Assembly: GCA_002437945.1 (NCBI GenBank) | Contig: DJSB01000033.1 | Span: 18,336 to 82,335, forward strand | Length of the DNA: 64,000 nt | DNA from: Christensenella sp. UBA6345 | Lineage (GTDB): Bacteria > Bacillota > Clostridia > Christensenellales > UBA1242 | Reading direction: 5' to 3' | Shown here: positions 36,720 through 47,204 of the stretch, piece after piece | Layout of the letters: every line of letters starts with the position of its first letter | Numbering within the stretch: the first letter of the stretch is position 1 | Translations under genes and position numbers: made by a program | Notes under the pieces: model-generated | Databases searched by the model: none | The model's input: only the letters and a program-made list of their open reading frames with translations | Told to the model about the DNA's origin: nothing

Positions 36720-37427
36720 ATGTCTAAAGTTAGCAATATAATATCTAGTTATGTAGTAAGTGTATACAATGGTCAAATAGAAGGAATTGTAAGCAATATC
36801 CTATTTAATGATAAAAAGCAAGCAAAGTATCTAATAATAAGCCAAAATGATGAACAATTTTTGGCTTTAGAAACTAAAAAAATATATAAAACTGGCAATG
36901 GTGCAATTATAATAAAAAATAATGATGTGCTAGAATTAATGGAAAGTGTTGAGTACAGATTAAAAGAGTATTTTAGCCCTATTAATAGCATAGTTGTATC
37001 CATAGACGGCAACTATCTAGGTCACGTAAGTGATATAGAGTTGGACGATAAATATAACATACAAAATTTTATCGTTGATGGACAATCTTATGCATTAAAT
37101 AAAGCGGTAAATATAAGTGAATCAGTAATAATAATTAACACACTTAATAAGCCACAAAAATTGGCAAATTTCCGTAGTAAAAATAAGATAGTTATAAGTA
37201 GTGAAAAAATAAAAAATCAAACTGTAAATGTTATGGAAAATCAAACTATTTTACCTAACCGCACAATTGTTAATTATAACTTTTTAATAGGAAGAAAAGT
37301 GTCAAAAGATATACTTAATTTTAATGGAGAAATAATAATTAAAGAGAATCAAATCGTTAATTCAAAAATACTAGATATTGCTAGAATTAATGGTAAAATT
37401 AGAGAACTAACTAAAGTAAGTATATAA
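36720..37427 (+). CDS. PRC-barrel domain protein
   Basis: 235 residues. Two related segments look like PRC-barrel folds: YVVSVYNGQIEGIVSNILF near the N-terminus and SIVVSIDGNYLGHVSDIELD around residues 90-110. A third weaker one (FLIGRKVSKDILNFNGEIII) follows near 190. Such domains bind RNA-processing, photosynthetic or division partners; the role here is unknown. There is no membrane segment. Start follows TTGGGGGAAAT. It is transcribed away from the SPFH operon. Confidence 0.75.
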   Translation: MSKVSNIISSYVVSVYNGQIEGIVSNILFNDKKQAKYLIISQNDEQFLALETKKIYKTGNGAIIIKNNDVLELMESVEYRLKEYFSPINSIVVSIDGNYLGHVSDIELDDKYNIQNFIVDGQSYALNKAVNISESVIIINTLNKPQKLANFRSKNKIVISSEKIKNQTVNVMENQTILPNRTIVNYNFLIGRKVSKDILNFNGEIIIKENQIVNSKILDIARINGKIRELTKVSI

Positions 37428-37451
37428 TACAAAATAATTATTTAATATAAA

Positions 37452-37480
37452 CAAAAAACCGCTTTATTAAGCGGTTTTTT
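37452..37480. terminator. Bidirectional terminator between the PRC-barrel and coiled-coil genes
   Basis: AAAAAACCGCTT-tatt-AAGCGGTTTTTT is symmetrical, with T tracts on both strands, and sits between two convergent genes. Confidence 0.92.
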
Positions 37481-37552
37481 ATATAATCAAATTGAAATAA
37501 AATACAGAGAAATATAGTAATTATTATCCTAGTAAAGATGTATAACTATACA

Positions 37553-39655
37553 TTATTGATTATCTGTCTTTTTTCTTAATTTTGGACCTACAAGTTTAGT
37601 TTCAGTCTTAATTGCTGACTCGTCTTTTTGCATCTTATTAACAGCGTTAAGTAATGAGTCTAATGATGCCTTACTTCTTGGTGCTCTTACTGTTGATGCC
37701 GAAACTGGTGCTTGTTTTTTAGGTATCTCTAATTTAAGTTTTTCAATCTTACTATTCATATCATTGTTAGGTTTTTTGATACTTTGTAAAACTGGTTTTT
37801 CAACAGTTGTAGACTTTGCTGTTTCTGCCTTTGGAGTCTCTTGTGCAGGTTTAGCAGGTTCGGTAGGAGTTTCTGGTGCACTAGGAGCAACATTTTTACT
37901 TGCTTCTATAGCTTTTTTAGCATCTTCTTCTGCTTTTTGTTTAGCCAATTCGGCTTGTTTGGTCTTTTCAATCAACTCTTCATTAACACGTTTAGTATCA
38001 GCAATTTCTCTATTGGCATTATTTAAACTTTGTTGTAGTAAGTTAATCTTGTCTTCATATAAAGACTTATTCTCTTCAGCCAACTTAACTCTTTCTTCTA
38101 AATCAGCAATTTGCTTAACAACATCGTCCGAAATTTCTATCTCTCTACCTTCATACTCTTTAACTTCTTTTTTGCTTAAGAAACTCTTTTTAAACTCTGG
38201 AGAAGTTAAGTAAGTCTTTAAGTCTTTAAGTGCTTTAATTTCTGCGACTTTAACATTGTATTCTTCAGTACGAGTAGCAAGTTCATTGGTTACCTTGTTA
38301 AGTTCGTCAGTAGTAGAAGTAACATTAGATTTTAATTCACTAATTGTTTCTTCAAGATTATTTTTATCTTCATTAATTTGGTCAATATATGGTTTAGATT
38401 GGTCTTGAACAGTTTTACTAATCTGTCCATAAATCTTATTAGCATAATTCTTACACTCTGCTTTCATTGCTTCTTCGGTTGTTGCTTTACGTTTTGCTAT
38501 TTCAGCATTAAGTGTTTGAACTTCAGCATTCATTTCATCTTGTTGTTTTTGGAAACGAGTAGATGCCAATTCATAGTCTTTTTCTAATTGTTGAAGTTTA
38601 GTTTGTTCTTCATTAAGACGTTTCTTCATATAGTTGGCTTCAATCTTAACTGTTGTCTGGTTAATCTGGTCAGTCAACTGTGCTATTGATTCTCTACTTG
38701 CTTGTGCTTTACGTTCGAAGTCTTTTGTAACTTCATCGAAATTCTTTTGATAGTTAAACATCTCGGTTTCTTTAGATTGAACTTTAGATGCCAAGTCACG
38801 TTTAACGTTAATATATTTTTCACATTCTTTCATAGCACGTTCAAGAAGCAACGAGTTGTCTACGCCTAAATCGTCAAAATCATAATATTCGAATTGACTA
38901 GCATTAAGTTCGGCTTCTTCACGTTCACGTTTCTCTTCTATAGCACGTTTTTCAAGATAGTCTTGTAGTACAGGAATACCTTCTTTTATCTCCTTTTTAG
39001 TAAACAATACTTCATAGTCGATGAATGCCGGCATAGTAGTACAAGCCTTGTTGATATTACGTTCAAATTCATGGAAAGTATAGTACAAGTCAGCATTGAT
39101 TGATGTATGTCTTGCACGTAAGAATGTTACAAACAAATAACCTAAAGCAAGTACTAGTAATGGTAATAACAATACTTCAAATAAGAAAGTATTGAATCTT
39201 ACTGCTTCATCAACAGCCATTCTTGCCATACCCAATAAGAATGCTAATACAGAAATAACAATAGTGAATATACCAACAGTAGTAGCAACGTTGCCATAAG
39301 CACTTGCTTTACAAGGTTGGTCTACACAGACAGTAGTATTCATATATTCGCTAGGAACTTTATCTCTGTTAAGCATATATTCTTGCCAACAATAACGTAA
39401 TGCTTTTGGAACATTTTTCATACGAGTATTAAGTTCGACAATGTTCTCATCATTAACATATGGATTCTTGGCAAAATACTTGTTAAGTTTGGATACATTA
39501 CGAAGCAATTTAACTTCATAGGTATAGTTGGTACGGATTAAAGATATAACCATAACCAAAACTAATAAACCAACTGCCCCATAGACAATGTAGTCAAAAG
39601 TAACATAATTACTTAATTCCTTAAAAAATGATGTAATAGATTTAAAAACGTTCAT
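37553..39655 (-). CDS. Membrane protein with MotA/ExbB-like topology and a long coiled-coil tail (ZorA-like?)
   Basis: 700 residues. One hydrophobic segment at about 22-40 (YGAVGLLVLVMVISLI), a ~75-residue loop with ALRYCWQEY, then a pair at about 122-145 (GIFTIVISVLAFLLGMA) and 155-180. This one-plus-two spacing and the W-x-E-Y before the pair resemble MotA/TolQ/ExbB channels, in particular ZorA with its long cytoplasmic tail. Residues ~220-560 are heptad-rich coiled coil, followed by a Pro/Ala linker and a short basic end. No ZorB/MotB partner is adjacent, so the relation is tentative; an EzrA-like structural role is an alternative. The ATG at 39655 has GGAG 8-9 bases upstream. Confidence 0.65.
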   Translation of the reverse strand: MNVFKSITSFFKELSNYVTFDYIVYGAVGLLVLVMVISLIRTNYTYEVKLLRNVSKLNKYFAKNPYVNDENIVELNTRMKNVPKALRYCWQEYMLNRDKVPSEYMNTTVCVDQPCKASAYGNVATTVGIFTIVISVLAFLLGMARMAVDEAVRFNTFLFEVLLLPLLVLALGYLFVTFLRARHTSINADLYYTFHEFERNINKACTTMPAFIDYEVLFTKKEIKEGIPVLQDYLEKRAIEEKREREEAELNASQFEYYDFDDLGVDNSLLLERAMKECEKYINVKRDLASKVQSKETEMFNYQKNFDEVTKDFERKAQASRESIAQLTDQINQTTVKIEANYMKKRLNEEQTKLQQLEKDYELASTRFQKQQDEMNAEVQTLNAEIAKRKATTEEAMKAECKNYANKIYGQISKTVQDQSKPYIDQINEDKNNLEETISELKSNVTSTTDELNKVTNELATRTEEYNVKVAEIKALKDLKTYLTSPEFKKSFLSKKEVKEYEGREIEISDDVVKQIADLEERVKLAEENKSLYEDKINLLQQSLNNANREIADTKRVNEELIEKTKQAELAKQKAEEDAKKAIEASKNVAPSAPETPTEPAKPAQETPKAETAKSTTVEKPVLQSIKKPNNDMNSKIEKLKLEIPKKQAPVSASTVRAPRSKASLDSLLNAVNKMQKDESAIKTETKLVGPKLRKKTDNQ

Positions 39656-39691
39656 ACCATTTCTCCAGTTTAATTTATTACTTATACACGT

Positions 39692-39700
39692 AGTATACCA
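39692..39700 (-). promoter_or_regulatory. Extended -10 promoter of the coiled-coil membrane gene
   Basis: TGGTATACT gives an extended -10 (TG-n-TATACT) 37 bases upstream of the start codon. No good -35 is seen. Confidence 0.5.
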
Positions 39701-39911
39701 CACCGAGATTATATTTACTAATAAATAAACTAACTTTTTTAAACGAATTTAAAAAAATATTTATTTATAAATATATATAAAAGCGTCATTTTTTAACCGA
39801 TAAAATTAAAAATATTCCGTTAATTAAGTACCAAATTGTAGATTTTTGATTACAAACAATCCAATCACTCACACTTTTAAACAATAATGATTAATTTTAT
39901 TAAATATGATT

Positions 39912-39947
39912 AAAAAACAAAGATAAGCAACTAACGACTTATCTTTA
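39912..39947 (-). terminator. Intrinsic terminator after addA
   Basis: AAAGATAAG pairs with CTTATCTTT around a 10-base loop and is followed on the minus strand by GTTTTTTAAT. It is 50 bases beyond the addA stop. The rest of 39704-39911 is AT-rich and shows nothing else. Confidence 0.8.
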
Positions 39948-39996
39948 TTTTGTGAAAATAAACAGAAATTATTTTTAATCGACAATTAAAATTATC

Positions 39997-42900
39997 TTAC
40001 ACAATTTCAATAAAAGAATTACTTTCAAACAAATATAGTTTTGTAGAAACGACCTTGACTTTTAAACCACTAGAAACGGCTTGCTTGTACACTTCTAGTT
40101 GAAGGCTATAGGCATTAATTAATTTGGCTACATCTTTAGTACGATTGGTCTTAAAATCTATAAGTATGGCTTCATTACCATTAATCAATATTAAATCCAC
40201 TACACCTTGGATTAATACATCTTGTGGATTATCACTTTCTTCTACAATATCGCTATATCTAGTCTTATATAAAAATTGTTGTTCTTTAAGTATTCTTGTA
40301 CTATCAGATATTAACTTACTTACATTTTGTTTTGCTCGATAAATTTTTTCTACATCTATATACTTCATTGTTTCATCATCAATATCTGATACAGCATGCA
40401 AACGAGAAATTATATCATTAATTTGTTGGATATTTTCATTATAGTTAAGTGACTGCATTATCTTGTGATAAGCATTACCAATTTTTAATGACAAATTATC
40501 TTTTTCATTAAAAGTAACTTTTAAATTAAGTTCACTATCGTAAGTATAATCATCTTCCTTCATCAAACCCGTAACACTGGTTTTTGTTGCAAGTTTATCT
40601 TCTACTTTAGGTACAACTCTTTTAAAATTATCACTCAACTTATTTACTACCGACTTATCTTCTCCATTAATAATAACATCATTATGTACTACAGTAATCG
40701 TATCAGCAATATCAGCAATATTGGTAATATTTACTTTCGCAACACTATCTTTATTGATATTAACATCAAATACGGCAAGTCGATTGTTAAGTCCATTAAA
40801 CGCATTAGAATCAAAGCCTTTAAAAATTAAATCAAGGAAACACTTGGATTCAATAACCGGCTGTGAACATAATCTGGAGATATTATCAAAATTATAACAG
40901 CCTGTCATATATAACATATTCTTTGCTCTAGTTAATGAAACATAAAGCAGACGAATTTGCTCTTCTTGTTCTTGGTGTATCTTAAACATAACATTGGCTT
41001 GTTTCTGTAAACTTAAATGTTCGGTATGAGTGTCACTATCTCTATAATGTATACCTAATCCATATTCATTGGTTAAAACTACATTATCTCTAGCAGAATT
41101 AGTATTAAACGATTTACCTAAATTACTTAATATTACACACGGATATTCAAGCCCTTTGGATTTATGCATAGTCAATATCTTTACCGCATTTTCCCCTGAT
41201 TCTACATTGATTAAGAAATCGTCTTTATTGGATACCGAATCAAGAAATTCTAGACACTTTGAAACATTATATTTAAATCCGTCATTATTAAGTAAATGCA
41301 AAAATAAGTCTATATTTTCCACTCTTTCTTGTCCATTAGGAAGACTTAAATAATAATCAAATAATTGATATTTTATAACCATATCAAGAATAGTCTGATA
41401 AATGCTATTAAATTTCAAATTATATCTTAACTCGTTAAGAAATGCATTATATTCTTTTAATTTGGCAACAACTATACTGTTTTTGCCAGAAACTATATAT
41501 TCGTTAATACAATCATAAAATGAATAACAACTGGTTTCGGTACGTATTATGCTTAATTGTTCATATGTTAAATTGATAATAGGACTAGTCAATACATTGC
41601 ATATATCAACATCAGAATCACTATTACCTAGAAGTTTAATTACACTATACAATAGATTAATTTCTATAGTATTAAACAACTGTTGTTTAATAGTAGTACT
41701 TACAGGAATATTATGGTCTTTTAATACTTTATATAATGTAGTTAAATAACCTTTAGCATCTCTAACCAAAATAGCAATATCTTTATAATCTAGTTGTCGA
41801 GTTACTTTATTATATCCATCATAATAATCTGTACCATACACATCTTTTATAATACCCGCTGCAACCACCGCTTCGGCTCTGTCTTTTTCTAATTCTTGCG
41901 ATTGATCTTCGTTATCTTCATTATCATTAGGGGTAGTATTATTAGATGTGGTATTTTTTTTCTTATTAACATTAATAAGTCTCAATTCAACTTTCCCGCT
42001 ATTATTACTACCGCATACAAGTCTTGCATCTTTTTCATAATCTATACCTACAGTATCATTGGTGATAGTCTTATCAAAACACATATTAACAAAATCTACT
42101 ATGGCTTTTCCGCATCTATAATTAGTGTTAAGAAGAATTAAGTTATTACTTTTCTGTGATAAATATTTATTGTATTTAGACAAGAATATTTCTGGCATAC
42201 ACTGCCTAAAAGCATAAATACTTTGTTTAACATCACCTATCATATTAAGGTTATCGCCACTACTTAATCTTAATAATATATCTTCCTGTATTTGGTTAAT
42301 ATCTTGATATTCATCTACAAATATGTATTTATAATGTTCACGAAGTTCGGATTGAATAACAGGATTATCCAAGATTAAGTAAGCATATTTTTGTAAATCA
42401 GCGAAGTCCAATTTACCAACATCTAATTTAAGTTGTTTAAACTCATCACTTACTTTTAAAGCAACTTCCATAAGTTTTTCATAGAACTGTTTAAGTCCAG
42501 CAGTATGTGTTTTAAAACTTTCACTAGTTACACTAGAATATTTTTTCTTGAAATTAGTATTTATCGTTGTCTTAAACACATTAACAATTTTGCCTATGCT
42601 ATCATATGCGTCTAGGTCTTCAATTTCTTTAGGCTCAGATCGTCTTGGATATTTAATATTCTCGAGTTGTAAGTTAAATTCAACAACACTTCTAGTATCT
42701 ACAAGTGGACTAATTTGGGCAATAAAAGCATCTATAAAGTCATTGATTTTTTCACTAACAACAATCTTTTTATAACCCGCCAATTTATTAACAATGTCTA
42801 CAACATATTTATGATAATAGTCAATAATATATTTTGCACATATATTAGTATATATATCATCATTAAGACAATCTTTAAGACAAAAATTAATATATTGTTT

Positions 42901-43464
42901 TGGGTCGCTTTTTTCAGTAAGATAATAGTAAATTTTTGTAATAATATCTTTTAACTTTTGACTATTACGTTTATCGTTAACACTTTCATAAAGATTATAA
43001 AAACTCATATCTCCACTAACAATATATTGTTCTATAACTTTATCTAAAGCAAGGTTAAACAAATTGGCACTTTCTTCTTGATTAAGAATAGAAAAACTTG
43101 GTTCAACATTCACTTCATAAAAATATTTTGATACTAGTCTTTTGCACACCGAGTGAAGTGTACCAATATCTGCAGTAGCAATACCAAATAGTTGTTCGTA
43201 ATAATAATCAAGTTCGCTAGAACTATAATTTCTTTCTTTTATCTTTTCTTGAAGTTTTAGATACAATTTTTGTTTCATTTCACTTGCTGCGGCTTCAGTA
43301 TAAGTTACCACTAGCAAATTGTCTACTGGTACTTTTTTATCAAGTATTAAGTATGTTAACTTCTCAATCATCGTAGTTGTTTTTCCACTACCCGCTGATG
43401 CAGATACAAGCACATCATGGTTAAGTGCATCTACGAAAGATTGTTGTTCTTTAGATAGATCCAT
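39997..43464 (-). CDS. addA: ATP-dependent helicase/nuclease subunit A
   Basis: AddA is the UvrD-like helicase and nuclease subunit of AddAB, which processes double-strand breaks for RecA-dependent repair. 1155 residues (B. subtilis 1232). Visible motifs are Walker A VSASAGSGKTTTMIEKL (residues ~20-36), the Walker B/motif II VDEYQDINQIQ near 380, and motif VI RLLYVSLTRAKNMLY near 830. A C-terminal RecB-family nuclease has GVVDLILINGNEAILIDFKT (Asp, Asp-x-Lys) and LQLEVYKQA near 1090-1125. It overlaps addB by 14 bases, so translation is coupled. Confidence 0.97.
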   Translation of the reverse strand: MDLSKEQQSFVDALNHDVLVSASAGSGKTTTMIEKLTYLILDKKVPVDNLLVVTYTEAAASEMKQKLYLKLQEKIKERNYSSSELDYYYEQLFGIATADIGTLHSVCKRLVSKYFYEVNVEPSFSILNQEESANLFNLALDKVIEQYIVSGDMSFYNLYESVNDKRNSQKLKDIITKIYYYLTEKSDPKQYINFCLKDCLNDDIYTNICAKYIIDYYHKYVVDIVNKLAGYKKIVVSEKINDFIDAFIAQISPLVDTRSVVEFNLQLENIKYPRRSEPKEIEDLDAYDSIGKIVNVFKTTINTNFKKKYSSVTSESFKTHTAGLKQFYEKLMEVALKVSDEFKQLKLDVGKLDFADLQKYAYLILDNPVIQSELREHYKYIFVDEYQDINQIQEDILLRLSSGDNLNMIGDVKQSIYAFRQCMPEIFLSKYNKYLSQKSNNLILLNTNYRCGKAIVDFVNMCFDKTITNDTVGIDYEKDARLVCGSNNSGKVELRLINVNKKKNTTSNNTTPNDNEDNEDQSQELEKDRAEAVVAAGIIKDVYGTDYYDGYNKVTRQLDYKDIAILVRDAKGYLTTLYKVLKDHNIPVSTTIKQQLFNTIEINLLYSVIKLLGNSDSDVDICNVLTSPIINLTYEQLSIIRTETSCYSFYDCINEYIVSGKNSIVVAKLKEYNAFLNELRYNLKFNSIYQTILDMVIKYQLFDYYLSLPNGQERVENIDLFLHLLNNDGFKYNVSKCLEFLDSVSNKDDFLINVESGENAVKILTMHKSKGLEYPCVILSNLGKSFNTNSARDNVVLTNEYGLGIHYRDSDTHTEHLSLQKQANVMFKIHQEQEEQIRLLYVSLTRAKNMLYMTGCYNFDNISRLCSQPVIESKCFLDLIFKGFDSNAFNGLNNRLAVFDVNINKDSVAKVNITNIADIADTITVVHNDVIINGEDKSVVNKLSDNFKRVVPKVEDKLATKTSVTGLMKEDDYTYDSELNLKVTFNEKDNLSLKIGNAYHKIMQSLNYNENIQQINDIISRLHAVSDIDDETMKYIDVEKIYRAKQNVSKLISDSTRILKEQQFLYKTRYSDIVEESDNPQDVLIQGVVDLILINGNEAILIDFKTNRTKDVAKLINAYSLQLEVYKQAVSSGLKVKVVSTKLYLFESNSFIEIV

Positions 43465-46400
43465 TATTTTTTAACCCTTCTATATTTTTTATAGTTGGCT
43501 GGTCATTATATTTATTGCCACAGTCTTCACTAAATTTACATATACCTAAATATTTACAGTATTCACACGTTGTTTTACCATTAAGTTTTAATGGGTATGG
43601 ACGAATATCGCCATCTTTAATATTCTTTACAGCATCAAGAACTTTGTTTAAAGTATATTCAATCAGATAATTAAAATCGTCAGGAGTTATTGCCATTTTT
43701 GCATTAACCTTTTCACCCTTTCTTGATACATTAACAACATAACTTTTAGTGTCGGCTTGATTTAACGACTTATCAATTTTTAATATATCTTCAAAATTAG
43801 AAGAAATAACACCTTTAAGTTTGTACAATTCTTCTTGATTATCACGTGAATAATCATTTTTAAGTGGCATATAAAAACTTCCTATAGGTTGTTTACCAGT
43901 TAAATGAGAAACTATATAAACATAAACCATTAATTGAAGTTTTTTACCACTTCCTATATCAGTATAATCACTAAACTCACTACCACCTGTTTTATAGTCA
44001 ATAACTACAAAACTATCGTTATCAAAATCAACTCTATCAATAACACCTTCAAGTTTAATTTTGACTTGGTCATTACCAATTTCAAATCCATTACATCTTT
44101 TCTCTAACCACTCTGGTTTAAGTGATGATACATTGTGAATACGTAACAATGCTGTATTAATACGCAATATTTCTTTTCTCAAACTTTTTATATCATTAGC
44201 ATTGTTGGGATTATACAACAAATACTGATAATTATTAGAAGACAGAATTTTATCAAACAATTCAAGTGAAAATTCGGTTAAACCATTATCGCCATTTTTA
44301 ACTATATATTCAACCACCAATTTTACATATTCATGCAGTATGATACCATATACTCTACTATCGAACTGCGACTTGTCATTCTCTTTCAATTTAAGACCAT
44401 GGTCAATAAAATGTTTAAATGGACAAGAATAATAACATTCAATCTCACTAACACTTACTTTATCAGTAGTCAAAAATAATTTATCGTTATTAAGATTGGA
44501 CACATCGTTAATATAGTTAAGATTGTTAAAAATAGATTCAATATTATCTCCGCCATCAATCAATGCCGAATAAATATTGGAAGTATTAGACTTGATAACA
44601 GCCGAATTATCAGCCTGCATAGTTTTTAGATTTTTTATAAAATTCGTTTTGGCAACTTTAGCATTGGGATTGTTAAAGAAAAACCAATCTTTGTTAATTA
44701 ATTCGTTTTGATAATCATGTTGTAGCACACTACCATTAACGACCTTTACTTTACTAAATATGCTACACATATTATTAATTACTTCGCTAGGCATATTCTT
44801 ATCGCCACTCGCACTTACAGAGACATATGTCATAACTATATGTTCACAGTTAAGAATATTTTCGTATACTTTAAATTTACTACGTTTGTTAATCATATTA
44901 ATGGTTGGCGATAAACGATAATTATTGGTAAGCAATCCTATATCTTGGTCAGTAATGATGCCTAAATCTATCTGCACCATAGGTACTTTGCCATCTTCAA
45001 GTCCCATCATAAAAGTATAAGATTTTTTAGTAATATAATTATTAATATCAGTAACAAACAAACTATCAGCCAATATAGGTGGCATGGTAACTGAAATATT
45101 TTCAAAATATGCTTTTATAATAGCAAACGCTTCTTTGGTATCTACCACATAATCACATAAGACATCTTTAAGTTCCTTAAACCCTTTATTAACTTTATTA
45201 ACAATGTTGTTAAGTCGATTATATTCCAAAACATTGTTATGTAACTTAAATTCTTCACTTAAATTATTAAGATAGTTGTTAAAACCAAATTCTTCTGTAA
45301 ACTGTTCTAATCTACAACAATAATCATTAATTGAATTACAGTCCTTCAAATCTTCTTTAAAAGCAGTTAATTTATCTAATACTAGATACACTTCTTCTAG
45401 TCCGGTAATATCAAAATTGTGGGGGCGAGAAAGAATAGTCGAATAATTAATACCCGTCTTTATAATCATATTCTCAAAACTATTAAGAACTTCAGTATTA
45501 AGTCCACTATAATAACGAAAGAAATTAAATAATTCCCTTTTATTAAAATTGGCATTAATAAGTTCGAATAAATCCGAATAAAATCTAACTAGCACAGAAT
45601 CAGTAATCATTTGACTTTCATCAAAGAAATAAGGAATATTATAACTTAAAAATAATCTTTCAAGTACCGGTCTATAATCAGCAATATTGGGTACAACTAT
45701 ATTAATATCATTATAACCTATATTTTGATTAATAATTAATTCTTGTATTTTCTTTATTACAAACAAAGATTCGTCTTCTGGATTGTTAAATTTATACAAT
45801 TGAATATTGTTAGGTTGGGTATCTGTACGTACAGGATTAATAGCAAACAAGTTATTACTTATAATTTTAAATTCGGATTGATAATTATCTTTACAATACA
45901 CTCTATTATATTTATAGCCATTGATAGTACACAAATCTAAAAGATTAAGATATATATTATTAAGGAAAATATTTTTATTGTTTAATTCATCAATAAAATT
46001 AACTGCACAAGCAACATTAACACTAGCAGATTTTTTAATCAAAGCACTAATTATGTTGTACATCTGCGGAGTAAAGTCATCAAACCCAATAAAATAAAAA
46101 TGTGTATTAGAAAAATCTTCACCTTTGATTAGATTAACAAGTAAATCTAATTTATTAAAACTATCAGTATAATCATTCTTTAAAAAGTTTTCGTAGCACT
46201 CATATACCAATTTTAAATCGTTAAGTTTTTGATTAAGATTATGACTTTTAGTATCTACATTTATTTTGTCTACAGGGACATTACAACTTTTAAACATAGA
46301 GATAGTATCAAACAATGTAGACGCAAAACCATTATAGTTAATCGCTTTTTTAATAGTAGTAAACTTATCTTTATTTTCCATAAGTATTTTTTTGATAAGT

Positions 46401-46660
46401 GCCACACATACAGGTTTGGTAAGTACACGAGTATTAATATTGTTGTTAATTACAATACGATTGGTGAATCTGGTTAATGTAGTAACTTCAATATCAAAAA
46501 AACACTTTTCGTCTAAAGCATCAAAAAGTTTTTGTTCTATTTGAAGAGTCATACGATCAGGAGTAAATATAACTTGTTTTGCTCCCTTATTCTCTTTCAA
46601 GGTATTAAAAATATAATTGTTACAGTTACTAACTGTTTTTGAATAGTATATATTAAGCAA
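43451..46660 (-). CDS. addB: ATP-dependent helicase/nuclease subunit B
   Basis: 1069 residues from a TTG at 46660, chosen because AAGGAT lies 6 bases upstream and the resulting N-terminus (LNIYYSKTVSNCN) aligns with the first strand of AddB. A GTG 60 bases earlier has no good SD. Where other AddB proteins have a Walker A (GRxGSGKT), this one has SKTVSNCN, so ATP binding is probably lost, as in RexB. The C-terminal nuclease shows VDRVDFDNDSFVVIDYKTGG. An iron-sulfur site is indicated by a Cys in ECYYSCPFKHF and the later CEYCKYLGIC (C-x2-C-x5-C). It forms the AddAB complex with the downstream gene. Confidence 0.92.
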   Translation of the reverse strand: MLNIYYSKTVSNCNNYIFNTLKENKGAKQVIFTPDRMTLQIEQKLFDALDEKCFFDIEVTTLTRFTNRIVINNNINTRVLTKPVCVALIKKILMENKDKFTTIKKAINYNGFASTLFDTISMFKSCNVPVDKINVDTKSHNLNQKLNDLKLVYECYENFLKNDYTDSFNKLDLLVNLIKGEDFSNTHFYFIGFDDFTPQMYNIISALIKKSASVNVACAVNFIDELNNKNIFLNNIYLNLLDLCTINGYKYNRVYCKDNYQSEFKIISNNLFAINPVRTDTQPNNIQLYKFNNPEDESLFVIKKIQELIINQNIGYNDINIVVPNIADYRPVLERLFLSYNIPYFFDESQMITDSVLVRFYSDLFELINANFNKRELFNFFRYYSGLNTEVLNSFENMIIKTGINYSTILSRPHNFDITGLEEVYLVLDKLTAFKEDLKDCNSINDYCCRLEQFTEEFGFNNYLNNLSEEFKLHNNVLEYNRLNNIVNKVNKGFKELKDVLCDYVVDTKEAFAIIKAYFENISVTMPPILADSLFVTDINNYITKKSYTFMMGLEDGKVPMVQIDLGIITDQDIGLLTNNYRLSPTINMINKRSKFKVYENILNCEHIVMTYVSVSASGDKNMPSEVINNMCSIFSKVKVVNGSVLQHDYQNELINKDWFFFNNPNAKVAKTNFIKNLKTMQADNSAVIKSNTSNIYSALIDGGDNIESIFNNLNYINDVSNLNNDKLFLTTDKVSVSEIECYYSCPFKHFIDHGLKLKENDKSQFDSRVYGIILHEYVKLVVEYIVKNGDNGLTEFSLELFDKILSSNNYQYLLYNPNNANDIKSLRKEILRINTALLRIHNVSSLKPEWLEKRCNGFEIGNDQVKIKLEGVIDRVDFDNDSFVVIDYKTGGSEFSDYTDIGSGKKLQLMVYVYIVSHLTGKQPIGSFYMPLKNDYSRDNQEELYKLKGVISSNFEDILKIDKSLNQADTKSYVVNVSRKGEKVNAKMAITPDDFNYLIEYTLNKVLDAVKNIKDGDIRPYPLKLNGKTTCEYCKYLGICKFSEDCGNKYNDQPTIKNIEGLKNNGSI

Positions 46661-46778
46661 TTTGTTATCCTTTGTATACACATTATTAATGTGAAAATTG
46701 TTATAAAAAACACTAGTCACATATCCTAGTCATAGTATATCAAAATTAGCAAAGTCTTACAACAAACAACTGCCATAA

Positions 46779-47087
46779 TTATACTCTTTCTTTAAGTTTT
46801 CTTAATTGTGACTCAAGATCAAGTACTCGTATAGAAGTAGATTGTAATTGACTTTGGTACAACGTAAGTTGTTGTTTATATTTTCTTTCAACTACTTTTT
46901 GTGTGTTGGACTTAACCAAATTGATTAAACCTATAAACAGATTTTTAATATCGTCATCAGTGAGTATATCAAAATTTCTATTTTTAAATCTAATAACTTT
47001 ATTAACTGGACTTACCTTATACTTGCTTCCTTTATAATTCATACTTCTCTTTAAATATGTTAATTTCTTCACAAACTTTTTTACCAT
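46779..47087 (-). CDS. Small basic protein with coiled-coil C-terminus (uncharacterised)
   Basis: 102 residues from the ATG at 47087, which has TAGGTAAAATT upstream; an earlier in-frame ATG has no SD. The first half is strongly basic (KKFVKKLTYLKRSMNYKGSK), the last ~50 residues are heptad-like (QQLTLYQSQLQSTSIRVLDL). No family is recognised. It lies divergent to the next gene and just upstream of addB. Nucleic-acid binding is possible from its charge, but this is inference. Confidence 0.6.
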   Translation of the reverse strand: MVKKFVKKLTYLKRSMNYKGSKYKVSPVNKVIRFKNRNFDILTDDDIKNLFIGLINLVKSNTQKVVERKYKQQLTLYQSQLQSTSIRVLDLESQLRKLKERV

Positions 47088-47204
47088 AATTTTACCTACA
47101 TTATTTTCTATAATTGTAACCATATTGTGCTAGTTAAAAACCAAATAATATGAATATTTTTGTAGTATTTTCAATATTTATATAAAAAGATATTATGGAG
47201 CAAT

